Counted from the stretch's first letter, positions 1 through 8,781 are shown. The stretch is 64,000 bases of DNA from a bacterium (GCA_018829445.1 JAHJTV010000082.1:62001-126000); one strand, 5' to 3'. Translations and numbers: made by a program. Notes: generated by a model from the sequence alone, not told the origin.

Positions 1-432
1 GATTGAGGAATGAACGGGGATGTACTGAAAACTCTCACTGAATAGTATTAAATCATATTTTTTTTCCGTGTTCAGCTCTTCATAGCCACATTCAAATATG
101 TTGCATCTATCTCCGATCAGATTTTTCACGTGCTTGGTTAGATTTGGACTGGGTGAGACACAATCGACCATATAGCCATTATCCAGTAGTTTTTCTGCAA
201 ATTTTCCCGCCCCACAGCCAACATCAAGAATAGATTTTACACCCTCCGGGATGTGAGAAAGAATTAAATTCGCGTAGTTCTCCTGTGCCTGATAAATATT
301 TGAGTTATCAACGGTCAAACCATCCGTCCAGTATCCGTAGTGCAAATACTCAGTTTTAAAAAACTGTTTGGCGAGGATCAATCCGATATCCAATCCGATC
401 TCTTTGAAGTCAACTTTTTTCTGTTTTGCCAT
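1..432 (-). CDS. Class I SAM-dependent methyltransferase, 3' part cut by window edge
   Basis: Reading the minus strand from an ATG at 432 gives an open frame of 144 codons that runs off the window start, so the C-terminus is missing. Residues near 62-72 read ILDVGCGAGKF, which is motif I (the SAM-binding glycine loop) of class I methyltransferases. Further on, YDLILFSESFQYI fits the motif IV region. The N-terminal stretch with HYGYWTDG resembles small-molecule or O-methyltransferases that act on soluble metabolites, but the substrate cannot be told. An AAGGAA ribosome binding site lies just ahead of the ATG. The gene runs away from tsaC and shares its strand. The family call is firm; the specific role is unknown. 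Confidence 0.8.
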   Translation of the reverse strand, partial: MAKQKKVDFKEIGLDIGLILAKQFFKTEYLHYGYWTDGLTVDNSNIYQAQENYANLILSHIPEGVKSILDVGCGAGKFAEKLLDNGYMVDCVSPSPNLTKHVKNLIGDRCNIFECGYEELNTEKKYDLILFSESFQYIPVHSSI

Positions 433-553
433 TATTTCCTTAAGGTTAGTTTTTTTTGCTGGAACTACAAGATAGTCGAACCAATTCGACAAAATAGTCG
501 GAAAATGATGCGATCAATCGCCATTTTTCTGTATTATGTTGTAATCTTTACCA

Positions 554-1156
554 TTATACTTTTATCATTCCTTCACGTATAACCTTATAATCCTTTCCTG
601 TCAGGTCTATCAGAGTTGACGGCAGAATTCCGGGTGATCTGCCACCGTCGATGTAAATGTCTACCTGATTCGTAAAATACTGCTTTGCCGCATCGCATGT
701 AGCTGCTTCCGGTTCAGAAGACCTATTGGCACTCGTTCCCACCAAGGGGACGCCTGCCATCCGGATTAATTCTCTTGCGATGGGGGATGATGTCATTCTA
801 AAACCCAAAGTTGAATATTGATAATTCAACTCTTTTGCTAATTTACTATCTTTTGTCTGTAATATGGCAGTCAGTGGTCCCGGCCAGTGTTTTTTTAGCA
901 AACTCATTTTTGAGGAGTCCAGATTATCAGCGTATTGATCAAGCATTTGCCAACTATCTATTAACACTAATAGAGGAAAGCCAGATTTTCGTTTTTTTAT
1001 TTCATAGATTTTTTGGACTGCTTCCGAATTATCAGCTGCGCATCCCAGGGCATAAAAGGTTTCGGTGGGATAGACTATGACAGGATTGTTATTTGCGAAA
1101 AATTGTTTAATAAGTTCCTTTTCATGCTTTTTAAAAGGGTGCGTAAAGGTTGACAT
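554..1156 (-). CDS. tsaC: L-threonylcarbamoyladenylate synthase (YrdC/Sua5 family)
   Basis: This 200-residue protein makes threonylcarbamoyl-AMP from threonine, bicarbonate and ATP, the first step in t6A modification of ANN-decoding tRNAs in the cytoplasm. Visible family features are VIVYPTETFYALGC near the N-terminus, the KRKSGFPLLVLI stretch in the middle, PGPLTAIL, and the GTSANRSSEPEA loop towards the C-terminus, followed by IDGGRSPGILPSTLIDL. The length matches short TsaC forms without the extra Sua5 domain. The ATG at 1156 is preceded by only a weak ribosome binding site, but the protein starts in the right place for the family. No partner t6A genes (tsaB/D/E) are in the window. Confidence 0.93.
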   Translation of the reverse strand: MSTFTHPFKKHEKELIKQFFANNNPVIVYPTETFYALGCAADNSEAVQKIYEIKKRKSGFPLLVLIDSWQMLDQYADNLDSSKMSLLKKHWPGPLTAILQTKDSKLAKELNYQYSTLGFRMTSSPIARELIRMAGVPLVGTSANRSSEPEAATCDAAKQYFTNQVDIYIDGGRSPGILPSTLIDLTGKDYKVIREGMIKV

Positions 1157-1950
1157 CCAAATGTTATATCTGATTATTGTTGCCTTGGAGTTTGCTAGTC
1201 ATTAATGATTGATGGTATCCTAGACTATCACCTATTTAAATCAATCACTATAACAAGATCTGATATCATTTGATCTAAATAATGTCCATATGCCAACTTT
1301 GTGTTCAGCAATTCTAATTTTAGATATTTGTGTCAAACCGAACGACATAGCCTGCAGGGATAATTTGTTCTATACATGTAAAACTTGATATTTACATTGT
1401 CATATCAATTGAGTTTATGGAACTCCTTCAGAGTTCTGATAATTGGAGTGTTTTTCTTATCCCGGGGTGGCGCTCACAAGTTCGCTGATCCCAGGCTGTG
1501 AATATTTAACCCCGTCGGGGTATTCTCCCCGGATAATTTCTGTACGGCATTCCCCGAAGGGGATACACATCAATAGCCCAGGGTCTGTGAGCTTGCGAAT
1601 GCCACCCTGGGTATTTAGTCAGTCCGACAAAGGAACGCTGAAGGCGTTCAATAAGATAAAAGCTTCATTCATTTAACATCAAAAACCATAAAATACGTTA
1701 TAAATCAGGTGATTAATACTGAATAATGTGGTTTATAGAAGAATGTCCCCTAATTTTTACTCCTGTTATCGAATAATAGAAAAACTAGTTTTTCCAAAAT
1801 TAGAATTGCTACTTTGTGTTTTCTCAGAGTTGAAGACAAAGCTTGAATATTGTTTTTAGGCCGATTTTGGTTGTACGATTGAAGGTCTAGTGACTAAAGT
1901 TGAACAAAACAATACCTGATTTATTAATTTTGGTTAAGAAGGGATTAAAA
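1157..1950. other. Intergenic region with palindromic element
   Basis: About 790 bases without a convincing gene. It holds the 230-bp palindromic repeat at 1420-1649 and a perfect 16-bp palindrome, GAAAAACTAGTTTTTC, at 1779-1794, which could be an operator. No clear promoter is visible for the downstream pentapeptide gene. A short frame inside the repeat (1443-1676) is judged spurious. Confidence 0.6.
1420..1649. repeat. Palindromic structured repeat element with nested hairpins
   Basis: The whole stretch is an imperfect inverted repeat. Outer hairpins GAACTC-CTTCA-GAGTTC (1420-1436) and GAACGC-TGAAG-GCGTTC (1633-1649) are inverted copies of each other. Next inward, arms at 1461-1496 and 1577-1611 (cccggggtggcgctcacaag and its near reverse complement) pair. 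Inside lie two small stem-loops, ACCCC-GTC-GGGGT (1509-1521) and TCCCC-GAA-GGGGA (1551-1563). GC content is well above the AT-rich flanks. This layout fits a dispersed, non-coding, REP/MITE-like repeat. Other copies cannot be shown within the window. Confidence 0.7.
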
Positions 1951-3822
1951 ATGACCGGTGTTATGAGGCAGATAATTTGTAGCAAAAATTTCAGCAGTTT
2001 AATAATGATTCTCTGTGTGTTCTCGTTTGAATGTGTCTTTGGATATAGCGAAGAAGATTTTGCAGAATTAAAAAAAACTAACAAGTGCATTAACTGCAAT
2101 CTTGAAGGAGCTGATTTTAAAAATACAGATTTGAGAAATGCTGATTTGTCAGGTTCGAAATTGACCGAAGCAAATTTAAAAGGTTCCAATTTACTGGGGG
2201 CAAATCTTTCAAATATTGTCCTATCCCAAACCTATTTTGAAGATGCTATCTGGACAAACGGAGAAAAATGTCAGCGGGGGTCTTATGGCAAATGTATTAC
2301 TAAAAGTGTCATGACTGTTACGGAGACAAAAAACTGCCCGCAATGCAGTTTGCCTTATTCCAATTTTGAGAATGTTTTTCTGGTTGGCGCTTATTTGGTA
2401 AAATCAAATTTTGTAGGCAGCAATCTCCAAAGCACGCGATTTATGGATGCGGAGTTGGCTGAAGCAGATTTTACGGATGCAATTCTGGAAAATGCAAATC
2501 TAACCGGGGCAAATATCAACGGGGCTGTTTTTAAGAATGCAAAACTGACAGGTGCTATTTGGCCCACCGGTGAACGATGTAAATCCGGATCAATTAGTAT
2601 GTGTATTACCAACACCTTTGAGACGTTAGTTAATCAAAAATTATGCAACCGCTGTGTTCTTACTCATATTATCTTGCAGGATCAGAATTTTGAGAAAGCC
2701 ATTATCCGTCAGGCTAATTTTAGGGATAGCAGCTTTTTGCGAACAAATTTTTCTGAAGCTGCTTTGGAAAAGTCTAATTTTTACAATTGCATAATGACGA
2801 AGTCCAAGTTTGACAAGTCCAATCTGCAGGAGGCAATACTGATTCAATCTGATCTGGGTGGTTCTGAATTTAATAATACTGATTTAACGCGCACCGATTT
2901 AAGCCGGGCAAATCTGAAAGGTTCAGCATTTAGCGACACGATTCTTCAAAGCACAAATTTTCAAGGGGCAGATCTTTCCAATACCTCATTCTCTAATACT
3001 GCATTTAGAAATGTCAGGTTCACCAATGCCAAATTAGACAATGCCAAATTTGAGAAAGTGAGTTTTGCCAATGCCGATTTCTCTGGAGCTACCTGGATTA
3101 ATGGGCAGGAATGTAATGCAGGTTCAATGGGGTATTGTATTACCTTAAATGTTAAATACGCAGTTCTGAACAAAAAATGTAATGAATGCAGTATTCCTTA
3201 TGGATACTTCAAAGGGGCAAATTTGATTGATGCTCAACTGAACTCTTCAGATCTTTATCGGTCTAATTTCTCAGGAGCTGTTATGAAAAGAATTCAATTG
3301 AATAAATCAAATATGGAACAGTCAAATTTTGACCAGGCCGATTTAAGCAACGCAACCATAAAAGAATCCAACATGAAGTCAGTCAGCTTTAAGGGAGCAA
3401 ACCTTTCAAATGTTGATTTAACCGGAACAGATATTTCAAATTCCATCTGGAGTCATGGACAGAAATGTAAGAGTGGGTCTATTGGTAGATGTATTACAGA
3501 TCCTCTAATAAAGCTGATAAACACGAAGGTTTGTGAAAACTGTCAATTACCTTATGTTAATTTAAAAAATAGAAAGATGCTCTGGTTCAATTTAAATGGT
3601 TCCATGTTAAGTGGGGCCAATCTTGAGGGAGCAAATCTAACGGGTGCATTTCTAAAGAATGTTGACCTGACAGCGGCCAACCTGAAAAAAGCAGTCCTGA
3701 GAGGAGTTGAACTTGTTGGCAGCAAGCTGGATTTTGCTGAACTTGAAGGAGCCGATTTAAGTAGTGCTGTCTGGATTGACGGGAGATTATGCAGGGAGGG
3801 GTCAATCGGAAAATGCCTGTGA
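1951..3822 (+). CDS. Secreted pentapeptide repeat protein with five cysteine-framed modules
   Basis: The 623-residue product begins with a basic N-terminus and a hydrophobic segment ending in FGYSEEDF, a likely signal peptide, so it should act in the periplasm or outside the cell. The rest is nearly all pentapeptide repeat A(D/N)LXX, which folds as a right-handed four-sided beta helix. The repeats are organised in five modules. Each opens with CxxC (CINC, CPQC, CNRC, CNEC, CENC) and closes with a W-x-x-G-x-x-C-x-x-G-S-x-x-x-C motif, giving four cysteines per module. ATG at 1951 is chosen over an upstream TTG at 1900 because AAGAAGGG precedes it and it starts the signal peptide. The binding partner is unknown. 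The cysteines could form disulfides or bind a ligand; that is inference. Confidence 0.85.
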   Translation: MTGVMRQIICSKNFSSLIMILCVFSFECVFGYSEEDFAELKKTNKCINCNLEGADFKNTDLRNADLSGSKLTEANLKGSNLLGANLSNIVLSQTYFEDAIWTNGEKCQRGSYGKCITKSVMTVTETKNCPQCSLPYSNFENVFLVGAYLVKSNFVGSNLQSTRFMDAELAEADFTDAILENANLTGANINGAVFKNAKLTGAIWPTGERCKSGSISMCITNTFETLVNQKLCNRCVLTHIILQDQNFEKAIIRQANFRDSSFLRTNFSEAALEKSNFYNCIMTKSKFDKSNLQEAILIQSDLGGSEFNNTDLTRTDLSRANLKGSAFSDTILQSTNFQGADLSNTSFSNTAFRNVRFTNAKLDNAKFEKVSFANADFSGATWINGQECNAGSMGYCITLNVKYAVLNKKCNECSIPYGYFKGANLIDAQLNSSDLYRSNFSGAVMKRIQLNKSNMEQSNFDQADLSNATIKESNMKSVSFKGANLSNVDLTGTDISNSIWSHGQKCKSGSIGRCITDPLIKLINTKVCENCQLPYVNLKNRKMLWFNLNGSMLSGANLEGANLTGAFLKNVDLTAANLKKAVLRGVELVGSKLDFAELEGADLSSAVWIDGRLCREGSIGKCL

Positions 3823-3920
3823 TCCACCTGATTTTTTATTCTTAAATATTGTGTGGGGAGGTTGAAGTTGCTGTGGAACTGAGTTTTTATGATAAATTGA
3901 ATTATTTGGGATTGTAGAAA

Positions 3921-4826
3921 ATGGTAAATGATAAAAGTCCGGCATTGGTTGTCTTGGCAGCCGGCCTTGGTAAACGTTTTGGAGGATATAAGCAGGTCGA
4001 GGCAATTAGCGACCAAGCGGAATCGATCATGGAGTTCTCAATAAAAGATGCTATAAACGCAGGATTCCGAAAGATTGTTTTGGTGATTAATAAGGATATT
4101 GAAAGCGAAGTAAACAATCAGATCATAACCCGATTCAAGGGAAAAATAGATATTTCATATACGTTTCAAGAGATTGAAAATGTTCCTTTGAAGTCTACTG
4201 CTTGGAAGAACAGGATTAAACCATGGGGAACAGGTCATGCCATTTTAGCTGCGAGAGGGGTGATAAATTCAGCATTTGCTGTTATAAATGCCGATGATTT
4301 TTATGGGCCATCGGCTTTTATCTTGATGAAGAAGTTCCTTGAGAAAATCGGGGAAAAATCCAATCAGTTTTTCATGCTTGGTTATCAATTATCAAACACT
4401 TTGTCGAAACATGGGGGAGTTTCAAGAGGACTCTGTAAAACTGATGGCGACTATTTGTTATCAATTAATGAGATTAAAGATATAAAAAGCATAAATGACA
4501 AAGTCATTGGAGACAGAGATGGCAAATTGGTAGAGTTATCAGCCGACTCAATGGTTTCCATGAACTTCTGGGGTTTTTCGCCCTCTATTTTTGATATTTT
4601 AGAAGATCGATTTATTAAGTTTCTTCAAGAAAACGGGCAGAATGATACTTCAGAGTTTTATATTACTGAAGCATTAGATCATGCCATACGCTCAGGAGCA
4701 GCAAAAATCAAAGTGATACCCACAAACGAGAAATGGTTTGGATTGACTCATATGGAAGATAAGGATGGTGTCAGTAAAGGAATACGGGAATATCTGCAGG
4801 CGTCAAACGAATTCAAAATTGGTTAA
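3921..4826 (+). CDS. Nucleotidyltransferase family protein (sugar-1-phosphate NTP transferase fold)
   Basis: This 301-residue protein has the N-terminal nucleotide loop LAAGLGKRFGG (residues 12-22) followed by K24 of the conserved GGxK, a PWGTGHA motif at 101-107 and a metal-binding NADDFYG at 123-129. These place it in the NTP_transferase superfamily, in a branch distinct from RmlA and GalU that is usually annotated only as nucleotidyltransferase. The likely reaction is transfer of a nucleotidyl group to a sugar or other phosphorylated compound in the cytoplasm. It sits 98 bases after the pentapeptide gene and 131 bases before the PTS EIIA gene. The substrate is unknown. Confidence 0.8.
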   Translation: MVNDKSPALVVLAAGLGKRFGGYKQVEAISDQAESIMEFSIKDAINAGFRKIVLVINKDIESEVNNQIITRFKGKIDISYTFQEIENVPLKSTAWKNRIKPWGTGHAILAARGVINSAFAVINADDFYGPSAFILMKKFLEKIGEKSNQFFMLGYQLSNTLSKHGGVSRGLCKTDGDYLLSINEIKDIKSINDKVIGDRDGKLVELSADSMVSMNFWGFSPSIFDILEDRFIKFLQENGQNDTSEFYITEALDHAIRSGAAKIKVIPTNEKWFGLTHMEDKDGVSKGIREYLQASNEFKIG

Positions 4827-4957
4827 AGAAATAGCTATTCAGCAGTGAATTAATTTGGGTATTTTTGCTTTTCCAAAAAAACTATTGTGCAAGAAACTTT
4901 AAAGTTATTAGAATTTGAAGTTAAATTTTAAGTTATAAATAACAAAGGCAGATTTAA

Positions 4958-5410
4958 ATGAAACTATCTGATTATCTTTGCGAATCCGGAATTATGATGG
5001 ATTTTCAGGGAAACAGTAAGAGTGAGATCATACGAAACCTGGTGGAGTTGTTGTCGAATACCGCAGCAATTAGCGATACGGGAAAGATCATTGAAATGCT
5101 GGAGGAGCGAGAAAAACTGAAAACCACCGGAATCGGATCGGGAATAGCGATTCCTCATTGTAAAAGTCTTGAAGTTGATAAAGTTCACATTGTAATTGGT
5201 ATCTCAAAAGAGGGAATTGATTTTCAGTCTTTGGATAATAAACCGGCGAATTTCTTTTTTCTGCTTGTTGCCCCTGAAAAAGGAGGATCAGAGCATCTGA
5301 AGGCGAGTGCGAAAATTGTTAGGTTATTTAGGGATGCATCTGTACAAGAGAAATTACTTGCGGCAAACACCTCGAAAGAGGTGATCAAGTTTATTGAGGA
5401 TAATGAATAA
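4958..5410 (+). CDS. PTS EIIA domain protein, fructose/nitrogen type (PtsN-like)
   Basis: A 150-residue stand-alone EIIA of the fructose/mannitol/Ntr type (PTS_EIIA_2). H67 in GIAIPHCKS is the phosphorylated histidine, and the flanking GSGIAIPH is diagnostic. Proteins of this kind receive phosphate from HPr or NPr and often act as regulators rather than sugar carriers. No EIIB or EIIC domain is fused or nearby, which favours a regulatory role (inference). It is followed 52 bases later by a mannose-type EIIA in the same direction, probably in one transcript. Whether it is true PtsN or a paralogue cannot be decided without HPr and EI. Confidence 0.88.
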   Translation: MKLSDYLCESGIMMDFQGNSKSEIIRNLVELLSNTAAISDTGKIIEMLEEREKLKTTGIGSGIAIPHCKSLEVDKVHIVIGISKEGIDFQSLDNKPANFFFLLVAPEKGGSEHLKASAKIVRLFRDASVQEKLLAANTSKEVIKFIEDNE

Positions 5411-5462
5411 GCGCGTATTTACTATTCATATTCGTCGATACTAAATTCTTCAACTATAAAAA

Positions 5463-5855
5463 ATGGCAAACATCCTAGTCATTACCCACGGAAATCTTGC
5501 TGCTGAGTTTGTCAAAATCGCTGAAACAATTACCAACAGAAAGGGAAAAGCAATTCCAGTATGCTTCGATCTGGATACCGACTCCGATTGTTCCCAGAAG
5601 ATCAACTCCGCCATTGATTCACTGGATTCAGGACAATCAGTTATCATCCTGACCGATCTGTTCGGAGGGACGCCCAGCAATATGGCTATTCCCTTCATTC
5701 AAAAAAACAAGGTGGAAGTGATAACAGGTTTGAATTTACCCATGCTGCTTTTTTTGTTAACTCAACCTGAAGACAAAGATTTTGAAGAACTTTGCCGGGG
5801 CGCCAAGCAAGCCAGTCAAGAATCCATTATTATTGCCGGAGAGTTCTTGCACTAA
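5463..5855 (+). CDS. PTS EIIA domain protein, mannose type
   Basis: This 130-residue protein matches the mannose/fructose-family EIIA fold. H9 in LVITHGNLA is the phosphoacceptor, and DLFGGTPSN (residues 65-73) is the conserved active-site loop. In sugar-transporting systems this domain passes phosphate to EIIB-Man. Here EIIB/C/D are absent from the neighbourhood, so it more likely works as a soluble signalling protein, as in the partial PTS of many proteobacteria. It lies between the PtsN-like gene and an RDD membrane protein gene that starts only 4 bases after its stop codon, which suggests co-transcription. Confidence 0.88.
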   Translation: MANILVITHGNLAAEFVKIAETITNRKGKAIPVCFDLDTDSDCSQKINSAIDSLDSGQSVIILTDLFGGTPSNMAIPFIQKNKVEVITGLNLPMLLFLLTQPEDKDFEELCRGAKQASQESIIIAGEFLH

Positions 5856-5859
5856 AACC

Positions 5860-6222
5860 ATGGTCATAAAAACCTATTATTTCCCAAGATTTTTCGCTCG
5901 CCTTTTCGACCTGTTGATCGTAGGTTTGCTGCTGCAGGTTTTTGAAAGATTCAGTCCTCACCACAGCATTAATCTGCTGATCTGTTATATTGTCTATAAT
6001 CTGGTTGTCATTCTGTTTGGTGGGAGATCCTTGGGGAAGTACAGTTTTTCTTTGAAGATAGAGACGAAACACAGGGGTCTTAGAAGAATTGTCACCTTGG
6101 TTGTCAGGGAATTATTGTTTGTTATTTTATCGCCTATATTGGTAATAAATGTAGTCTGTGTCGCTCCTTATCCTCTTCATGACCGTCTTTGCGGAACAGA
6201 GGTAGTCAAAAATGAATTCTAA
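5860..6222 (+). CDS. RDD family membrane protein
   Basis: A 120-residue small membrane protein. The opening FPRFFARLFDLLIVG is the RDD signature (conserved R and D in the first helix). Two further hydrophobic stretches follow, with a conserved GRSLGKYSFSLKIE between them. The ATG at 5860 is preferred over an in-frame ATG at 5782, because the upstream part would overlap the EIIA gene and lacks RDD character. RDD proteins are poorly understood; some take part in ion transport or in membrane complexes. Its 3' end overlaps the next gene by 11 bases, which suggests translational coupling. Confidence 0.82.
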   Translation: MVIKTYYFPRFFARLFDLLIVGLLLQVFERFSPHHSINLLICYIVYNLVVILFGGRSLGKYSFSLKIETKHRGLRRIVTLVVRELLFVILSPILVINVVCVAPYPLHDRLCGTEVVKNEF

Positions 6223-7534
6223 AAATGCGATTATCAGATGCCCTATTCACGGATCGATTCAGCTGGCTCAAAATGAATTAAAAATAATCGACAATTCATA
6301 CTTTCAAAGATTGCGGCATATTTCTCAATTGGGATTTACCTCATTTGTTTTCCCCGGGGCTGTCCACACACGATTCTCACATTCCTTGGGAGCGATTCAC
6401 CTGGCTGGTTTGATCTTTGACCAATTATTGAAAAACCAGGTGCACTCAATTAAACAATACTATTCGGCAGAACAACTCGCCTACTTTCGTCAGATTCTTC
6501 GCTATTCCGCGCTACTTCATGATATTGGTCACCCACCTTTTTCCCATGCAGCCGAAGCGATACTGCCGCTAGTATCTTCATTAAAGCCGGATCTGCAACA
6601 TTCCGAATGTATAAACAAAAGGGCAACCCATGAAGATTTTTCACAAGCCATTATTTCTCATCTGGCGGAGGAAGAAGATATCCTGACCAGAGAGGAAGCT
6701 GCTGATATTATCTGTATCTTATCGAAGAACAATCAACCATCAGAGAGGATGTTGGCGAATAACGGCAAACCAATGATCTATCCTTTACTCTGCCAGCTTA
6801 TCAATGGGGAGATAGATGTTGATCGGATGGATTATCTGTTGAGGGATTCCTATTTTGCCGGAGTACCATATGGCAAATACGATCTGGATCGTCTCATCAC
6901 ATCTTTTTCATGTTGTCTGGAGGAGGACTCCCGGCAGTTTCTGCTGGCGATTGACGGAGAAGGGGTGCCATCTTATGAGATATTCCTGTTGGCACGAGTG
7001 CATATGTTCTACCAGATCTATTTCCATAAATCCTTAGGTGCCTATCGACACTATTTGAAAAAGGCGTTTGAGGAAAAAGAGATCGATTGTGAAATAGATG
7101 GATCATTGGAAAAATTCCTGTTCCTTACTGAATCCAAGCTTATGGAAATTTTTCGAATCAACAGGGACAAAAAATGGTCAGGGAAGATCTATCACCGCAT
7201 TCCTGCGAAAAGCCTGATTCGAGTTTTAGATGGTGAGCAGGACAGGCTTCACAAACTTGAGAAGGTGAAGCTCATTTTGAAGGAAAACAGGATAGAAGTT
7301 ATTTTAGCTCATTCATCAAATCAATATTCTTCACAATGCGATGGCAACAAGATAAACCAGGAAACCATTCTGGTTATCGATGAGGAGTTTGGACGGACAA
7401 CCATTTGTCCCTTAGCCCTCAAATCTTCCTTATTGGGAGGGAGGAAAAAGCTGATTGAAATCTATCAGCTATATGTTCACAGGGAGGATTATGATGAAGC
7501 GATTGCGTTAATAAACAAGGCTGATTTAGCCTGA
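6212..7534 (+). CDS. HD-domain phosphohydrolase (SAMHD1/dGTPase-like)
   Basis: The 440-residue product carries the full HD metal-binding set: RFSHSLG (H57), LLHDIGH (H103, D104, H107) and EIDVDRMDYLLRDS (D202, D204, D207). The last pattern, followed by AGVPYGKYD, is typical of the SAMHD1/YdhJ branch, whose members hydrolyse dNTPs or other nucleotides to nucleosides plus triphosphate or phosphate. The substrate here is not known. The gene overlaps the RDD gene by 11 bases. At its 3' end it overlaps the convergent TPR gene by 9 bases, so the two cannot have a normal terminator between them. Confidence 0.88.
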   Translation: MNSKNAIIRCPIHGSIQLAQNELKIIDNSYFQRLRHISQLGFTSFVFPGAVHTRFSHSLGAIHLAGLIFDQLLKNQVHSIKQYYSAEQLAYFRQILRYSALLHDIGHPPFSHAAEAILPLVSSLKPDLQHSECINKRATHEDFSQAIISHLAEEEDILTREEAADIICILSKNNQPSERMLANNGKPMIYPLLCQLINGEIDVDRMDYLLRDSYFAGVPYGKYDLDRLITSFSCCLEEDSRQFLLAIDGEGVPSYEIFLLARVHMFYQIYFHKSLGAYRHYLKKAFEEKEIDCEIDGSLEKFLFLTESKLMEIFRINRDKKWSGKIYHRIPAKSLIRVLDGEQDRLHKLEKVKLILKENRIEVILAHSSNQYSSQCDGNKINQETILVIDEEFGRTTICPLALKSSLLGGRKKLIEIYQLYVHREDYDEAIALINKADLA

Positions 7535-8302
7535 AAACCCTTCTGCTTTTAACTGATCCAACATTTTTCTCGCATTGTTGACGTTTTCCACACCATCTCC
7601 TCTGATAGCTGGTTTTTTAATATTTAAGATCTCCTTTAATGTCCTTATTGCTTCCGGGTGTCTATTTTCCTGAAGTAAGAATTCAGCTTTCACCAGTCTG
7701 GCAGAAGTATAATCAGGTTCAATTCTGATTGCTCGATTAATATATTGGAATGCTTTTTCCCTGTCGCCCCCGAGAAATTTGGGAACATGAAAATACCAGC
7801 CGGCCAATCCAACATAGGCGTTTGTATTACTGGGATTTATCCTTAAAGCGGTTTCCAGCCCTGATTTAATCATTTCCCGGTTGTATAAGGTTCTGACTAC
7901 ACCTTGATCCATTGCACTGGAACCAACTATCAGCGATAGCCACAAATGGGCATTGGAGCTGTCCGGATTGTTTTTTACTCCCAACTTTCCATAACGAATT
8001 CCCTCTTTAAAATACACCAATCGATCTTCCTCTTTGACTGTTTTGGTGGCAAGTACCCAATAACAGCGGCCGATTTTCCATTCAACTTCCGAATTGGTGG
8101 ACAGGTAATTGGATGCTTTTTTGTAATATTCCAGCGCCAACAGTAAATTTCCCGGTATCTCCTTGGAATCGTAAAGTCGGTCGGCAACTGATTCATAATA
8201 ATGTCCATAAAACAAGGAATCAAACTGATCGTCCGATGAGGCAGTTTGATGAAGAACCACTAAAAGGAGTGAGCAAAAAAAAGCAAGAAAAAGACAACGC
8301 AT
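7526..8302 (-). CDS. Exported TPR-repeat protein
   Basis: The chosen start, ATG at 8302, yields MRCLFLAFFCSLLLVVL, a clean signal peptide; an in-frame ATG at 8341 would add 13 polar residues ahead of it. The mature part of about 240 residues contains several helix-turn-helix TPR units, for example ALRINPSNTNAYVGLAGWY and AIRIEPDYTSARLVKAEFLL. The layout resembles TRAP-associated TatT and RMD-like TPR proteins, but the similarity is too general for a function. A periplasmic protein-interaction role is likely. The gene is convergent with the HD phosphohydrolase gene and overlaps it by 9 bases. Confidence 0.75.
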   Translation of the reverse strand: MRCLFLAFFCSLLLVVLHQTASSDDQFDSLFYGHYYESVADRLYDSKEIPGNLLLALEYYKKASNYLSTNSEVEWKIGRCYWVLATKTVKEEDRLVYFKEGIRYGKLGVKNNPDSSNAHLWLSLIVGSSAMDQGVVRTLYNREMIKSGLETALRINPSNTNAYVGLAGWYFHVPKFLGGDREKAFQYINRAIRIEPDYTSARLVKAEFLLQENRHPEAIRTLKEILNIKKPAIRGDGVENVNNARKMLDQLKAEGFSG

Positions 8303-8373
8303 GGGGTTTTGTTGTTGTTCTTTGTGTAAATCAATGTTCATTTTCGGGTTATGACAGAGTGATTATTTGTTTT

Positions 8374-8781
8374 TCAATCGGTTCCAATCAAAGTGCATAT
8401 AATCGATCTTTTTTGCCTGGGGCCATCAAATTCACAAAAGAAAATGTTCTGCCAACGGGATAACCCGAGTTCACCATTGATAATAGGGATGGTTTCATTT
8501 GGGCCGACCAAACCGGCTTTTAAGTGAGAGTCTCCATTACCATCTTGTGCGTCGTGCAGCCAGACACCTTGTGGAATCAGTTTTCGCAACAGATTAATGA
8601 CATCGGTTTGAACACTGTCGTCCCAGTTTTCCTGAATCATTATCGAAGAGGTTGCTCCTTGTGAATAGACATTGATCAGCCCGGTATTTATACTGCTTCT
8701 TTCAACAATTTTAGTTATTTGTGGTGTAATATCTACCAACTCCTCTCTTTTTGAAGTACAAATCTCTATTATCTCTTGCAT
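8374..8781 (-). CDS. YjbQ/UPF0047 family protein
   Basis: This 135-residue protein matches the YjbQ family throughout: IEICTSKREELVDITPQI at the start, then QDGNGDSHLKAGLVGP and WQNIFFCEFDGPRQKRSI at the end. Family members have been linked to secondary thiamine-phosphate synthase activity. The segment where many members read HTTA or HTSC reads GATSS here, so this belongs to a variant subfamily lacking that histidine. ATG at 8781 is chosen because upstream residues (to 8880) do not fit the family. The neighbour pyrC is divergent, and no thiamine genes are adjacent; thiN lies far away at 63 kb. Confidence 0.85.
   Translation of the reverse strand: MQEIIEICTSKREELVDITPQITKIVERSSINTGLINVYSQGATSSIMIQENWDDSVQTDVINLLRKLIPQGVWLHDAQDGNGDSHLKAGLVGPNETIPIINGELGLSRWQNIFFCEFDGPRQKRSIICTLIGTD

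Noticed and set aside
1443..1676. 77-codon + strand frame
   Set aside because: It lies wholly inside the palindromic repeat, and its peptide simply reflects the hairpins; no ribosome binding site.
3552..4117. Several minus-strand frames across the pentapeptide/nucleotidyltransferase junction
   Set aside because: Shadows of the two + strand genes; biased composition mirrors their codons.
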